From contig CM048839.1 of the NCBI GenBank assembly GCA_026545765.1, forward strand, positions 90,300,914 through 90,364,913: DNA of 64,000 nt, written 5' to 3'. This document shows positions 32,001-44,090 of this stretch, piece by piece. The DNA is from Plantago major (taxonomy: Eukaryota; Streptophyta; Magnoliopsida; Lamiales; Plantaginaceae). The position numbers were made by a program, and so were the translations under genes. Every line of letters starts with the position of its first letter. Positions within the stretch are counted from its first letter, which is position 1. The notes beneath the pieces are model-generated. The model saw nothing but the letters and a program-made list of their open reading frames with translations, was not told the origin of the DNA and made no database searches.

Positions 32001-33853
32001 GAGCTATAACTTCTACCCTCCATAATAGAATGAAGTTTCCAACTCCCTACGGAGTTGGAGAAGAAGTAGGAAACATCCGAGAGGCTTGGGAGTGCTACAT
32101 CATGTCTACTAGGAGAGCATCCGCTCCGGTATTAGCAGTCTCTATAACTTCAGATCCGTAGGTTATTCTTCCTCCAAAAAAGGAGAATCCCAACATTGGA
32201 ATAGGGAGTCAGAAAGACAAGTTCCCCAAATCCGCCCGGATCGAACCTCACGAAACTCTCAAAGATGTTGAACTTGTCGCTGGAAGCCCGGACAAGAAGA
32301 TTAGAATCGGAACAGAGATGAATGCAGAAGTGGAGATGAAGCTCATTGCTTGTCTCCGAGATAATAGAGATGTCTTCGCTTGGAGTACGGATGATCTCAA
32401 GGGAATAGATCTGAGGGTCACTGTTCATCGTCTGAACATGGACCCGTCGATTAAGTATATCTGCCAGAAAAGAAGAGATTTTGGTCCAATTGAAGATGCC
32501 ATCATAGCCGCAGAAGTCGACCGGCTTATGAAGGCTGGACATATTGAAGAAGTCTGTTATTCCGATTGGGTTCGCAATGTTGTCCTAGTTGAGAAATCAC
32601 CGGGTAAATGGCGGATGTGCAACGATTTCACAAGGCTGAATAAGTTTTGCCAAAGGATCCATACATGTTGCCACGGATTGACCAATTGGTTGACTCCGCA
32701 CTCCGATGTGCATTGCTAAGTTATATGGATGCGTATCAGGGCTTGTACCAAATTCGGATGGCCCAGGATGATATCAAGAAAACAGCTTTCTTTGCTACGG
32801 GAGGGGTCTATTGTTTTAAAGTGATGCCCTTCGGACTGAAAAATGCAGGTGCCACTTACCAACGTTTGGTGAATCATAGGTTCAAGGAAGAAATTGGCAA
32901 AACCATGGAGGTGTACGTGGACGATATGCTTGTTAAAAGCAAAACCGAGGAACAACATATAGAGCACTTGAACAAATGTTTTGCTATCCTCAGAAAGTAC
33001 GAAATGAAACTCAATCCGGAAAAGTGCACCTTCGGAGTAAAGGGCGGAAAGTTCTTAGGCTACATGGTCACGGAAAGAGGGATAAATGCTAATCCTGATA
33101 AGATAAAAGCCATCCTAGACCTGCCCCAACCAAAGAACATCAATGAGGTACAATAGTTTATCGGACGTCTCATGTCCTTAAGTCGTTATATATCATGATC
33201 CGCGGAGAAGAACCTTCCATTCTTCAAAATCCTCCGGAAAGGAGAGAACTTTGAGTGGACTGCAGAATGTTCCAAGGTTTTTGAAAACTTGAAAAAGTAC
33301 CTCCATTCCCCTCCACTGCTCTCCAAACCCATAGAAGGAGAACCACTCTACTTTACCTAGCCGTTACGGAAGAGGCAATGAGTTCCGTGTTGGTAAGGAT
33401 CCAAGCAAATGATCACATGCCAATTTACTATCTTAGTAAAGGCCTTGCTGGGGCGGAGACAAGATATGTAAATATTGAGAAACTTGCATATGCTTTGCTT
33501 TACACTGCAAGGCGGTTGAAACCCTATTTCAAATCTCATAAGATAGTGGTCCTAACTACGGAACCTTTGAAGCAGGTCTTTGGAAAGCCCGATCAATCCG
33601 GGAGACTCTCCAAGTGGGCAATTGAGATGAGCGAATACGACATTAGCTACCAGGATCCGACAGCCAAGAAAGCTCAAGGTGTTGCTGACTTCTTGGTGGA
33701 ATATCCAGATACGGATTCCGGTTTGACCACGGATAATCAGGCATTCGAGTGTTTGATTTCCAAGCAAATCAAACATAAGTCGGTTCCACCGAAGATCAAC
33801 CTGGATCACTTTGAAGACGCTCAATTTATCAATCAATCTCGAACTCCATCATA
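32001..33853 (+). pseudogene. Element 2 reverse transcriptase and RNase H
   Basis: RT starts near 32430 (MDPSIKYICQ) and contains WRMCNDFTRLNK, MDAYQGLYQI, FGLKNAGATYQR and the catalytic YVDDMLVKSK at about 32917-32945. A frameshift near 32650 splits it, and stops occur at 33154-33156 and about 33200. RNase H (33378-33853) keeps MSSVLVRIQ, YYLSKGLAG and EYDISYQ. The order and sequence match element 1a. Confidence 0.9.
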
Positions 33854-35718
33854 GGAGGAAACTCGGGTCAACCACATGTTCCTCCTTGATAATATCTCAA
33901 ACGAATCAAAAACTGATAACTCCGACCAGGATACTCAGAAAGAGGAGGAACAAAGGTTAAAAGTTCAGGAGCCCATAAAAGATCCCAAAGCCAAGGAACA
34001 GCCCACCAATGTTTGGACTTTGGAATGGATAGTTCATCCACCGGAAGAGTGGGAGGCATTGGAATCTACCTTAAAAGTCTTGATGGAGCGGAACTCGACT
34101 ATGCAATATCTTTGGACTTCAAAGTTACTAACAATGAAGCTGAGTACGAAGCACTCTTAGTAGGATTACGTCTAGCCAAATCCCTACAGTTCCGGAAGCT
34201 TAAAGCTTACACGGACTCACAGTTGGTTGAAGCCCAGTTTTCTGGTGCTTTTGCCACAAAAGGCCCTTCAATGATCAAGTATCTTGAGCTACTAAAACAG
34301 GAAGTGAGCCTCTTTGAAGAATTTACTCCTGAAATGTTTGATAGGGAATGGAATGAAAGAGTGGACACTTTGGCAAAGTATGCATCCGCGACAGCTGCTT
34401 TAGACACAAGAAGAGTCATTCTACTCACAATTAGGAACTCATCCGTCATGAGTCCTACTCCAACCATTATGGTCATTGGAACAAGAAGAAACTGGATGAC
34501 TGATATCTTTAATTACCTCAAGGACAGATCACTACCTACTGATCCGAAGGAGTCAAGGAGTGTACAGTGCCGAGCAAACAGGTATTTCATACTTGGAGAA
34601 GATTTGTATAAGAAATCCTTCACTGGAACCCATATGAGATGTTTGGATCCACAAGAAGCAAGGACAGTGCTCGAGGAGATTCACAGTGGAAGCTGCGGAA
34701 GTCATTCTGGTGGGCAGACTCTTGCTCAAAAGATCATCCGACAAGGTTACTATTGGCCTACCATTGACAAGGACTCCACAGGCTTCGCCCGGAACTGTCC
34801 TGATTGTCAGTATTATGCAAACATCCCCCATTGTCCGACACACCCAATGATTCCGTCAGTAACAACATGTCTGTTTGATCAATGGGGCATTGATATTGTT
34901 GGACCTTTCCTGGGAGGCACTCAACAGAAGAAATTCTTAATTGTAGCTGTGGAATATTTCACCAAATGGATAGACGTAGAGGCCGTTGCCACTATCACGG
35001 AAAGCCGTGTGCGGACCTTCATTTGGAAGAACATCATATGTCGCTTTGGCTTACTAAGAATTCTTGTCTCGGATAATGGTGCTCAATTTTCGGGTAACAG
35101 ACTTAAGGAATGGTTGGCTTCCTTCAAAATTGAGAAACGTTTCACATCTATCGGATATCCATAGGCTAACGGACAAGCTGAGTCCACAAACAAGACCATT
35201 GTTAAGATCTTGGAGAAGCGACTAAGGACTTCTCAAGATAGCTGGGTAGATGACCTAGATGGTGTACTTTGGGCTCATCGCACCACAGCACGGACTACAA
35301 CTAGAGAGACTCCATTTGCCCTGGTTTATGGCACGGAAGCAGTCATACCAGCAAAGATTGCAGTTGAAACAATGAGGATCCAATAATTCCAGGATTCCGC
35401 CAATCAGGAAGCTCGGATCTACGACCTAGACATGCTAGATCAGAAGAGGACCAAGGCATTGGCTAATATCCATAGATATCAAGCAACTGCAGTCGGGCCT
35501 ATAACAAGAATATTCAAACTAAAGATTTACAGGTCGGAGAACTAGTGCTCCGCAGAGTTGATATCTTGAGCAATGTTGGGAAATTCAAACCCAAATGGGA
35601 GGGACCTTACAAGATCATTGGAGCTAGAGTGAATGGAAGTTATGAGTTGGAGGACGAGCACGGACCCTCACTCAAGCGTACTTGGAATGCTAAGAACCTT
35701 CAAAAGTTCTATGCTTAG
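33854..35718 (+). pseudogene. Element 2 archaeal-type RNase H and integrase
   Basis: The aRH domain (34013-34410) shows MDSSSTGRVGG, TNNEAEYEALL and TDSQL. The integrase zinc module is complete here, with GSCGSHSGG then CPDCQYY at about 34690-34820. The catalytic core has IDIVGPF and VSDNGAQFSG. A TAG at 35162-35164 (Gln in element 1a) and another stop near 35384 break it; the family stop is at 35716-35718 after KFYA. This copy shows what element 1a lost from its zinc-binding half. Confidence 0.9.
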
Positions 35719-36577
35719 GGTTTGTTACATGGAACTCCCTCAGATTTTTTAACATTCTGAACTTAACCATTTGTTACGTGGAACTCCGTCATTTATGTTT
35801 TTTGTTAATCTTTTATCATTGGCCAAGAGGCCCAAAAGTTGTAATTGAGTTTACGGCAAATCAATACAACTTCTATCTTTTCAATTCAAAAAAGAGATTT
35901 GATTATTTACATGACAAAGGGATTCTTACAACAATCCATTACAAGGAATCAGCGAAAATATATAGAATTCCCTATATGTATACTATAGTCCGAATTATTG
36001 TCTCGGATCTGAACAAGCACCTATAATGCATTAAAAACATCCGTTGCATTCTCTGAGTTACACTACGCTCCAATGCGCCGATGTCTCAGCCAAACGAGTC
36101 CTCGATACGCCCATGTCATCGATCCGTCCACTACTCTCAAGTCAGATTGCGATCACTCACAAAGAGTGGATGGATGGACCGGTGACACAGAAGAGTCGAG
36201 CATTATCTATAAAATGTCCGAGCATAAACTCATTGATCAATCCGTGCAACCCATTTTATGGAAATTTCCCAGTGTTTATCTACCGAGTAGTCATAGAAAT
36301 AGCAAGTTGATAATTTTTTACCTAACATGCAAGTCAAGGGAAGTGATCCGAGTTTGCAAGAGTTGTATACTCATGCAATCTATGAAAACTATGCATATTT
36401 CAATGGATCAAGGAAGTACGCAAAACAAAAGCATCATTATACTGACAGAAGGATATTGTACTTAGAAAAATATTACAGGCCGAAGGAAAAAAATAGTGTA
36501 CTTGGCAACAGATCTGTGCCATCAAAAGATCAATATCTGATTGTTACAAATTTTCCACGGAGCATACCCCGGGCTTC
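35719..36577. other. Region between pol and the antisense gene; no gene seen
   Basis: A doublet TTTGTTAC(A/G)TGGAACTCC at 35721 and 35770 follows the pol stop. Further on, the sequence around 36128-36180 can form an imperfect stem (CCACTACTCT with AGAGTGG). This region corresponds to 5087-6620 of element 1a, but the tandem hairpin units there are not recognisable here. Minus-strand TTTATAGATAA near 36205 is a weak TATA candidate only. Confidence 0.4.
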
Positions 36578-39500
36578 TCACTGAGGGGGAGGCTGGCTCG
36601 GACCGACTTCATTGGTCCCAGACAGATTGACGACGGATTGGCAGTTGACGTCCCGGCATTAGTGGCATCCACAACAGTGGCGTTTGAGGCATTCGCACGG
36701 GACTTGTCAATGGCATCGAAGGATGCCTTTATTCTCTCGAACATGTTGTAGTCCGCGTCATAGCCAAGGATCCGGGAGGGCATATGGTACCAGTTCTTCA
36801 TGAAATTCAAGTAATTCTTGAAAGGCACGAAGCAGACTTTCTCCAGAGCCTTCGGAACAAAGTCAGGAAGAAAAAGTCCGCCGTTGTTGATCTCAATGTC
36901 ACCTTCATCGGTGACCACCTCCGCAAACTCACATGCGGCCAACCGCTCATCCGGAACGACCTCCACTGGAATTTCCACCCCTTTATCATCCGCAGACGGA
37001 TTCAATCCTTCCTTTTTCCAGTCATAGTTAGAAGGCACCAACTCCTTCGCTTGCAACTGGCCAATGGCGGATGAGAAACCCTCCAAACAGAGCGCATCAG
37101 CTTTGTCCGCCATGATGAACTTGAATGAGTCGGACCGCATAAAGTACTTCACAGCCTGGATCCGAGCGAATTGGAGATCATCAAGGAGGGCATCCTTGGA
37201 CTCTAGGAACATCTTCAGGGCCCCATCCATGAAGTGATCCTGCCACTCCAGGTCCGCCTTAGCCTCGTCCCAGTTAGCCTTCATCTTGTTGATAACCACA
37301 TCCTTTTTCTTGGACTTCGCCTCGACCTGTTTGACCTTATCCGCCTCCTCCGCCGCAGTAGCCACTGCCTTATGCAGATCCTCTTCAATGATAGCGCGTT
37401 CACTGGCCTTCCACTGCATTGCTCTGATCATGCATCCGAGCTACAAGAGATCTGAATAATCAAAAGTTATATTTTCAAACATTAATAGAAACTACAAATC
37501 CACGGAAGTCACTTACCCTTTGGTGCAAATTGTGGATCTCTCTGACCCTCTCGACCTCGGGGAGTCCACGACTTCGTTCATACTCCACATCAAGGGCCAC
37601 TTGATCGGATAACGGCAGAATGGAGGAGAATAGCTACCTCTTCGCCGCAGGAGAGACATCCGAGATTGCATTTCTTTTCTTGCCAGAAACGATGGCATCC
37701 CGCATCAGCATGTCCCAAGGAGGTGCGGATACAGTAGAACCACCAGGCCCAGAGGTCCTCGGAGTAGCAGAAGTTGGAGGCTTCGGAGCAGTAGCACTCT
37801 GGGTAACGGGAGCTTTGCCTTTGTCAGGAACTTCCAAGGTTGCGGATCCTCGCCCGCCTTCTTCCGCCTATCCTCTTCCGCAGCAAACTGTGCTGCATTC
37901 TTAGGGTCTGGCATAGGGAGACCCGCGGATGTGTTGATGATTCTGGCCCTCAAGAGCTTGTTGTTCCCTTTGCTGCTCCTTTTTCTCACGGAGAGTCGAC
38001 ATGATGTAGTCGAACCAGTAAGCCGCGGAACTAACAAACAATGTCAAATACGGATGCGTAAAAGTACGAATAGCGGACAACTGTCAAACAATCATGCATG
38101 ACATTCAAAAGAAGAGAAAACACAAGTTATAATATAGAATATTTACTGAAGTCAATCTTCCCTCCGACCTCCACAACATCAGTCAGTCCGCACAAATAAG
38201 GCAACGGCTGACAAATCAATCCGTGAAACGGATACGTAGGTGGCTTGTTTTTCTTATGGATTTCTGCCACCCACGGAGCCACATTCTTAGGGAGAGGGCA
38301 TCAGTCTGGGATACTTTCCCTTGAAAACTTCTTGGGCAACCCCCACTGCTCCCGTCTCCCTGCGGACTCTCCAGGCTTCAAAGCCATCCGCACGAAGATG
38401 TATTTCTCCCACCATTTTGATCCGAGCGAGGAAACGGGATCCGAAATGAAATTATATGACCTCCTATTTACAAAAGTATAAAAGAGGGGATTCCCCGGAC
38501 TGAAAGTCACATTGAACAATTGACGAAAGTTCTCAAAATTTACAATCTGCCCCTTCTTCGCACAGAAGACCGCAAAAACAAGTAAGGTTTCCCAAAGATT
38601 TGGGGATAACCTGGCTCGGACCGATACCGATGTGATTAAGGATGTCCTTAAATTCGGACACGATAGGAACCTTCCATCCACATGAGAAGGCCGCTTCATG
38701 CACGCACATATATCCAGCGGGCGGATTGTAGAAAGCGTGCCCCGGCCCTGGAACCATGATTTCAATGGACTCTGGAATTTTCCACTTCCGCCTCCACTCC
38801 GGAATATCTTCGGGCTTAACCTTTGACGGACAGGTGGGAAGCAAGCCATCCGCATTAAGCTCTCTGTAAGGGTCTGCAATTACGACAGCGGACGCAGGAC
38901 GAGGAAATTTAGTCCGCGCTGACTGAGCTCCGCGACTCGCGGCTAATGGAAGATTAGGTTATGCGGGCACTTTAGGGTGCAGGACAATCTGGTGATTGTT
39001 CCGCCCAGATCGTCCCCGCGGACAGAAAGCTTGAGAGGCTTCCTCCTCTTCCTCCTCATCTTCATCCTCCTCCTCTTCCTCTACTTCTTCCTCCTCTTCT
39101 TCCCCAACTTCTTTTCTCCCGGATGTACTCAGATTGGTCGGACCTGTTTCCATCACAACACGGTCCTCCTCTCCAGCCCCGAACATCTCCACATCATCGC
39201 CTGTCTTTATGTTCTATCCGAGGCCCATTCCTCTATGTATCCTCTTCTTCCTGAGGCATACCACCACTGCCTATGGTCCGGGATTGGACTCGTGCCCTTG
39301 TTCTCGCAACATTTGACCGGCTTATCATGGCCTCACTCCGAGTAGTGATAGTATCACGGACCCCATGCCCAGCGTCTGAGTCCTCAAAAGACACGAGCTC
39401 CACAACGTCCGCGTTGCGTACCTCCGGGATCACTTGCTCAATAACCACATTCCCCGCAAGTACTCTGTTCTGCGGAATCTCCAACTCCAGGTGGTCTGAC

Positions 39501-39595
39501 ACGGACGAGCTTACCGCAATAGACTCGGACCCTTGGTTTACTCCGTCATCATAGTCCTGAACTTCGCGTTGGTTCTGACTATCGCTCCCGGACAT
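36578..39595 (-). pseudogene. Antisense gene of element 2, Transposase_28-like
   Basis: It reads leftward from ATG 39593-39595 to TGA 36578-36580. An acidic N-terminus (Glu-rich 39030-39120) is followed by the Transposase_28-like block at about 38530-38880 (CPSKVKPEDIPEWRRKW, YMCVHEAAFSCGWKVPI, HIGIGPSQVIPKSLG). A basic segment and a coiled-coil-like C-terminal part come next, with DALLDDLQFA and INNGGLFLP. Coding introns match those of element 1a in position (GTAAGTGACTTCC donor near 37515). Frameshifts near 38600 and near 36620 are visible. The stop codons that break element 1a are Gln codons here. Confidence 0.75.
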
Positions 39596-39596
39596 C

Positions 39597-40072
39597 CTAG
39601 GGCACAAGGAAACGGATCAGAAAATGATGTTGTGGTCGTCCGAGAGTTCGTTTATGTATCTTATTAAGTCTCATTGTCCAGAGAAACCCTACTTTATTGG
39701 GCATTCCTATGGGTCATTATTTCCTAACTACTGGCACCAAACTCGGCACGCAAGGCCGTGCCATAAAGGAGTTCTACATGCCTGTTGGCACCATTATTTA
39801 CCTTATATGGCACATACGCAGGAACAATCTACAAACCATGTCTACAGTCCTTATACGAGTATCTAGCACTTATAGCACACAAGATTGGAATTTGAACGAC
39901 AACATGCAATTTGGCCAAAAATGCTCCAACAAATTACCCTATGAGATTCTATCACACACAGCATACGAGCCAGGAATTTACAAAACAGAGAGCATACATC
40001 CGAGCAAGGAGAAACTATTAAATCACATGCATTGAGAAAGAACAGATATCCGAAAGGGATAAAACTACTTAC
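39597..40072 (-). other. 5'-UTR intron of the antisense gene (element 2)
   Basis: On the minus strand the donor CAA|GTAAGTAG is at 40072 and the acceptor GTGCCCTAG ends at 39597, with G then ATG next. It is homologous to 1650-2141. Confidence 0.75.
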
Positions 40073-40263
40073 TTGAGTAAAAGCTGTTTAAAGAAGACTG
40101 ACGAAAGACGAAGCCTTGCTTGCTCTCCGAAATTGACTTGTACGGAGATCTGATTGCACACTGAAAGCTTTGATTACGCGGAAACTTGCTACTTGCTCGG
40201 ATCGCTTAAAGGGTTCTCTGAATTTTAGTTTTCCAAAGTGTGAAAGTGATGGATCTCGGCAAC
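40073..40263 (-). other. Leader exon of the antisense gene (element 2)
   Basis: Minus-strand sequence between the TATA box and the intron donor, homologous to 1471-1649 of element 1a. No start codon in the main frame is present. Confidence 0.5.
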
Positions 40264-40271
40264 TATTTATA
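40264..40271 (-). promoter_or_regulatory. TATA box of the antisense gene (element 2)
   Basis: Plus-strand TATTTATA reads TATAAATA on the minus strand, in the context CTCTATAAATAG. It matches the TATA box at 1463-1470 in sequence and position. Confidence 0.65.
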
Positions 40272-40835
40272 GAGGGATATTTGGGGAAGTTGAAATGTCG
40301 CATCACTTGGGTTTTAATCCCAGTCGTTGATCATTTCAATCCAACAGTCGCATCGGTTCACAGGTGGTGAAATTACATCGCACCCAATAAATTTATTTTG
40401 GAAATTCTCCACTTTCTCGGGATCCTCACTCGTGGGCCGGACGGACGACTTATTGGGCCTCTTGGATCACTATTCATCGACCCAGTTAGCCCATTTTCAC
40501 AAATCCAGCTCAACGGATTAGCTTCATACACACTCTTCCACAAGAGACTTTGAATCCTGATATTGTACTCGGATCTCGATATATTTCAGATACAAATACC
40601 TTTTCCTTCTACAGTCCGAGATATTTCCTTACTCGGATTGTAGAAAGAAAATGGGGGGGGGGGGGAGAGATATATTGAGTTTCTGAAGACATGGAAAACG
40701 TATTTTTAACAAAGAAAACAGGATCTTTTTTCTTCATAGTTAACAATTCGGACACGCTCCTAAAACACACTTGTTCTTCTACTTATAGTTCCACAACTAT
40801 CTTCTACTAAGATACTTGGAAACTAGGGGGACATA
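40272..40835 (+). other. 3' non-coding region with two purine tracts
   Basis: A purine tract at about 40643-40670 (AAAGAAAA then T then 13 G then AGAGA) lies about 170 bp before the LTR. A shorter one, GGAAACTAGGGGG, ends at 40830, five bases before the LTR. The latter is the expected polypurine tract. The former is conserved in all three gypsy copies. No gene is seen. Confidence 0.55.
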
Positions 40836-41710
40836 TGTTGATATGGCCATATGTCCAATCCATTAAAGGCGCTATAGAGCGTGTGTCCTAGAGCGCATCA
40901 AGGCTAAAATAGTCAATTCAGTACTTGTCCGACCTTGGGTAGTCTGCCTTAAGGAAATCCTTCTGGGTCAACCAGTACACTCAGGTCAATACACCTTTTC
41001 AGCTAGTCCGACCTAGCTGGGGGCACGACCTCCGAACTAGACAAAGGATCACATATCCGACATTGTCAGGATGCCAAACAGACCGGACGAGATAAACTTA
41101 GACGACAACTAAACGATAAGACCAAACGTATATACTGGAACCTCAAAGATACTTCCGAGCAACTTGAGTCTCGGACCGTCACTGAGTCACCTTAGGAACG
41201 GACCAGCCTTGATAACTTGAAAGGGCTTGGATCATCCTCATGGCCTAACACGGACCCTACAACAGGATATGTACTCTGAGAAATAAAAGGACCAATCTAC
41301 CCTCCCAGGCCCATCTAATGGTATTGGATTAACACACACTATTGGGCCATGGGCCAAGGGAGCATTGGTGGCAAAATCCTAAACATACACTTGGCATCAT
41401 CTTATGAACCACCTCATAAGCATATGATAACTATAAATCTAGAACAAGATCCCATACATTAAGGTAAGCAACTCATATCATAACTTCCCTCGTAATTACT
41501 ACATTGAGAGCTTTCTTCTCTCTCTTGAGTAAAGTCTCTTCCCGGTTTGACACTAGCAAACCGGGTTACACTTCTAACCCCCCACACTTAGTCCTTTCAG
41601 GTGCTCTGGCTCGGACAAAGCTCTCAGGACAGACATCAAGTTGGAGGCGGATCTTAGAATTGGGACTTGTAGTAGTTTAGTTTGTGTTTTTGAGGCTCAA
41701 CCCCTCAACA
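40836..41710 (+). repeat. 3' LTR of gypsy element 2
   Basis: It runs TGTTGATATGG to CCTCAACA, followed by the target duplication GTAGT at 41711-41715. Confidence 0.93.
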
Positions 41711-42639
41711 GTAGTATATCTTGAAAACTTGTCCAAGTAGTAATAACATCCATAACATGGAAACATCGATAATGGCTCGGGATCCCACCCAACCTCGATC
41801 TCATACCGCACTCATATCAAACCTTCCAAACGTTTCACATTTTCTTACATTTTTAATTTCAATTGCAAATGGTCTAGGCTGTGAATGTGTAATTGGGGAA
41901 GTATAAATATGACGGTTGCAAAACTTTGATATGACTTCGTTTACAGTGGGTATCAAATAAAGGGAATTATGCGATGATTGATGGAATCAAGAAATCGGGC
42001 CACTGCATATGGTGTTAGAAAGTTCGTTGGGCCTCTCGGATGTGGCCCATGTGTCAAGTGGAATGAGAAACTCGAAATAACCTCTTGCGCCAAATCTTAC
42101 TATTTGGTTTCAATATGTAGTAGATTCTACTTAGTAATAACTGGCATATAAGGTTAATGATTATATTCTTCAATTAAGTGTGGTATATGAACGTAAACAT
42201 GCCTCATTAGACCTCAACTAATTTTTTTGGTCTTATCAGTTACCAGCTTGCTAATCAACTGTTAGTTAGTTTCGCCAAACATAGTTTAAATAGTCAACTT
42301 ACATCTTTTAGTATAATGAGTTTTATAGTCAAACCAGTTTATTTCAATCAAATAAGGTGAAACCACCCGATATATTGACCCACAACGCCGTGTCAAGCGC
42401 ATATTCAACTCAATTCATTTCATTAAGTAGCATTATTTCAAAACGAAATGAATGGCTTACGATCACGTTGCTCATTTTATAGACACGTCGCGCGAAACGC
42501 ATACTTGACTCATTGTTTTAATGGAGTAACATTATTTAAAACAATTGCATATTTTTCATACAATGCAAATCCAATTTATACCTAATATCAAGAATGTAAT
42601 CTGGCAATAACAAATGCAGCTAGGTGAGTTCTTCTCTAA
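41711..42639 (+). repeat. LBD unit 4 spacer, second part, with two sub-repeats
   Basis: It resumes exactly at the duplicated GTAGT. The region 42365-42560 holds only two of the roughly 80-bp sub-repeats: the junction CACGTTG|CTCATTTTATAG shows that one was deleted relative to 25920-26010. Confidence 0.7.
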
Positions 42640-42750
42640 ATATTCTCAAACCTCCAACAACAAAAAACACAACAAGAATAAAAATCTCTTCCCTATATAT
42701 TCTCAATCCTTCGACACTCATAACCGTAACAAGAATAAAAACAACTAAAA
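42640..42750 (+). promoter_or_regulatory. LBD copy 5 promoter/leader, duplicated block
   Basis: The leader block occurs near 42640 (CTAAATATTCTCAAACC) and near 42694 (CTATATATTCTCAATCC). The second has the better TATA box, TATATATT, about 55 bp before the ATG. Confidence 0.55.
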
Positions 42751-43107
42751 ATGAGTGGCAGATTTGATAATGTTATCACTGGACCTTGTGTAGAGTGCAC
42801 AAAGCACCAAAATGTATGCGAGCATAATTGTTTGTTGGAAAAATATCTCCCGACAAGCATACATGAAGCACTCACCAACATTCGCAAGTTGATTAGTCCG
42901 AGTAAAATTAACAAGATTATCAATTATGTTGATGCGGAGGACAAGGACACGGCTGCAAGGACGTTGATCATAGAGGCGAACATGAGGAAGGCAGACCGTG
43001 TTCGTGGTCCCGTCACATTGGTCAGGGAACTTCAGGCAAAGATAGAAGAGACGAAAAAGGAGCTTGATTTTGTTAACCAACAGATTAAGTCCTTCAAGGG
43101 AAAATAA
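42751..43107 (+). CDS. LBD copy 5, intact short LOB-domain protein
   Basis: This is an open frame of 118 residues, MSGRFDNVITG to SFKGK, and the only copy with an open frame and the complete LOB zinc finger CX2CX6CX3C (CVEC, then NVCEHNC at about residues 13-28). A GAS-like block (RKLISPSKINKIINYVD) and LIIEANMRKADRVRGPV follow. The last 30 residues are charged and helical with Leu at intervals, which resembles the coiled-coil dimerisation segment of class I LBDs but is too short to be sure. Expected role: nuclear DNA-binding regulator of the plant-specific LBD/AS2-like family. It has lost one upstream sub-repeat compared with copies 2 and 4. A specific family member name cannot be given. Confidence 0.85.
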   Translation: MSGRFDNVITGPCVECTKHQNVCEHNCLLEKYLPTSIHEALTNIRKLISPSKINKIINYVDAEDKDTAARTLIIEANMRKADRVRGPVTLVRELQAKIEETKKELDFVNQQIKSFKGK

Positions 43108-44090
43108 TGCCTTTATGGTTTGCTAGCAAAGGAATAAGATTTTTTTTTTTTTTAAATCAAACCATGTTATTTGATGATTGTCTCTGAGACGTTAGAAGCT
43201 GGGATTATTGCATTCTACCTTGTTGCACTTATTATAATCTTTATGCTATATATGAAATTTTCAAACTTCTTGCGCACGAACATATTATTTTACTTCAATT
43301 TGTTTGATAGATACGCGTACATAGTTTGAGTGCATATTGAACTGATGGTAAAATTCATTAAAGGAATCTGTTAACATGGTGTAGACAAGCCATAAATACT
43401 CGTACACCTTATTTTGGACATTTCGCGGGCCTACCTTGTATTTGGTACAATGGATTATCGATGCCGCTAAGAACTTTGGTATTACTGCTTTATGCAATAA
43501 ATATGTTAGCTATTTTATGGCACTCTATGCATTTTTCTTTGACAATGTATAATTTAGTTATCCTTTTGGTGTATTTCTCTTTGTGTAAATTTGAAATTCG
43601 ACCCTCAAATGAGTAAGAAAATATAGAAATAAAAGAGGGAAAAGTGTAATGTCATAGTCCAAATTGGTAGGTTGAAATGTGGAGAAGAAGCCAAATCTAT
43701 GCGAGTTCCAATTCTAATACTTCACAACAAAAATAAAAGTCACGTTGAAATGTAGTATATCTTGAAAACTTGTCCAAGTAGTAATAACATCCATAACATG
43801 GAAACATCGATAATGGCTTGGGATCCCACCCCACCTAGGACTCATACCGCACTCATATTTATGATAGTTCTATAATTTATCAAACCTTCCAAAAGTTTCA
43901 CATTTTCTTACATTGTTAATTTCAATTGCAAATGGTCTGGGCTGTGAATGTGTATTTGGGGAAGTATAAACATGACGGTTGCAAAACTTTGATATAACTT
44001 CGTTTACAGTGGGTATCGAATAAAGGGAATTATGCGATGATTGACGGAATCAAGAAATTGGGTCACTGCATATGGTGTTAGAAAGTTCGT
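43108..44090 (+). repeat. LBD unit 5 spacer, truncated
   Basis: It matches the other spacers up to AAAGTTCGTTA and then breaks off at 44090, where a gypsy LTR fragment begins. The array ends here within the window. Confidence 0.72.

Larger units (their letters stand above)
28644..41710 (+). mobile_element. Gypsy element 2, full-length Tat-type Ty3/gypsy retrotransposon
   Basis: This 13.07-kb element has two LTRs (869 and 875 bp, a few per cent apart by eye), a primer site, and gag, protease, RT, RH, aRH and INT on the plus strand. An antisense gene follows on the minus strand, then purine tracts. Every coding region carries stops or frameshifts, so it is structurally complete but not autonomous. 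Its insertion splits an LBD unit spacer. Confidence 0.93.

Noticed and set aside
36073..36465. 130-residue open frame between pol and the antisense gene in element 2
   Set aside because: No counterpart in element 1a or 3, no recognisable motif.
39134..39345. Leu/Phe-rich frame that could suggest a membrane protein
   Set aside because: It is the complement of the poly-Glu stretch of the antisense gene.
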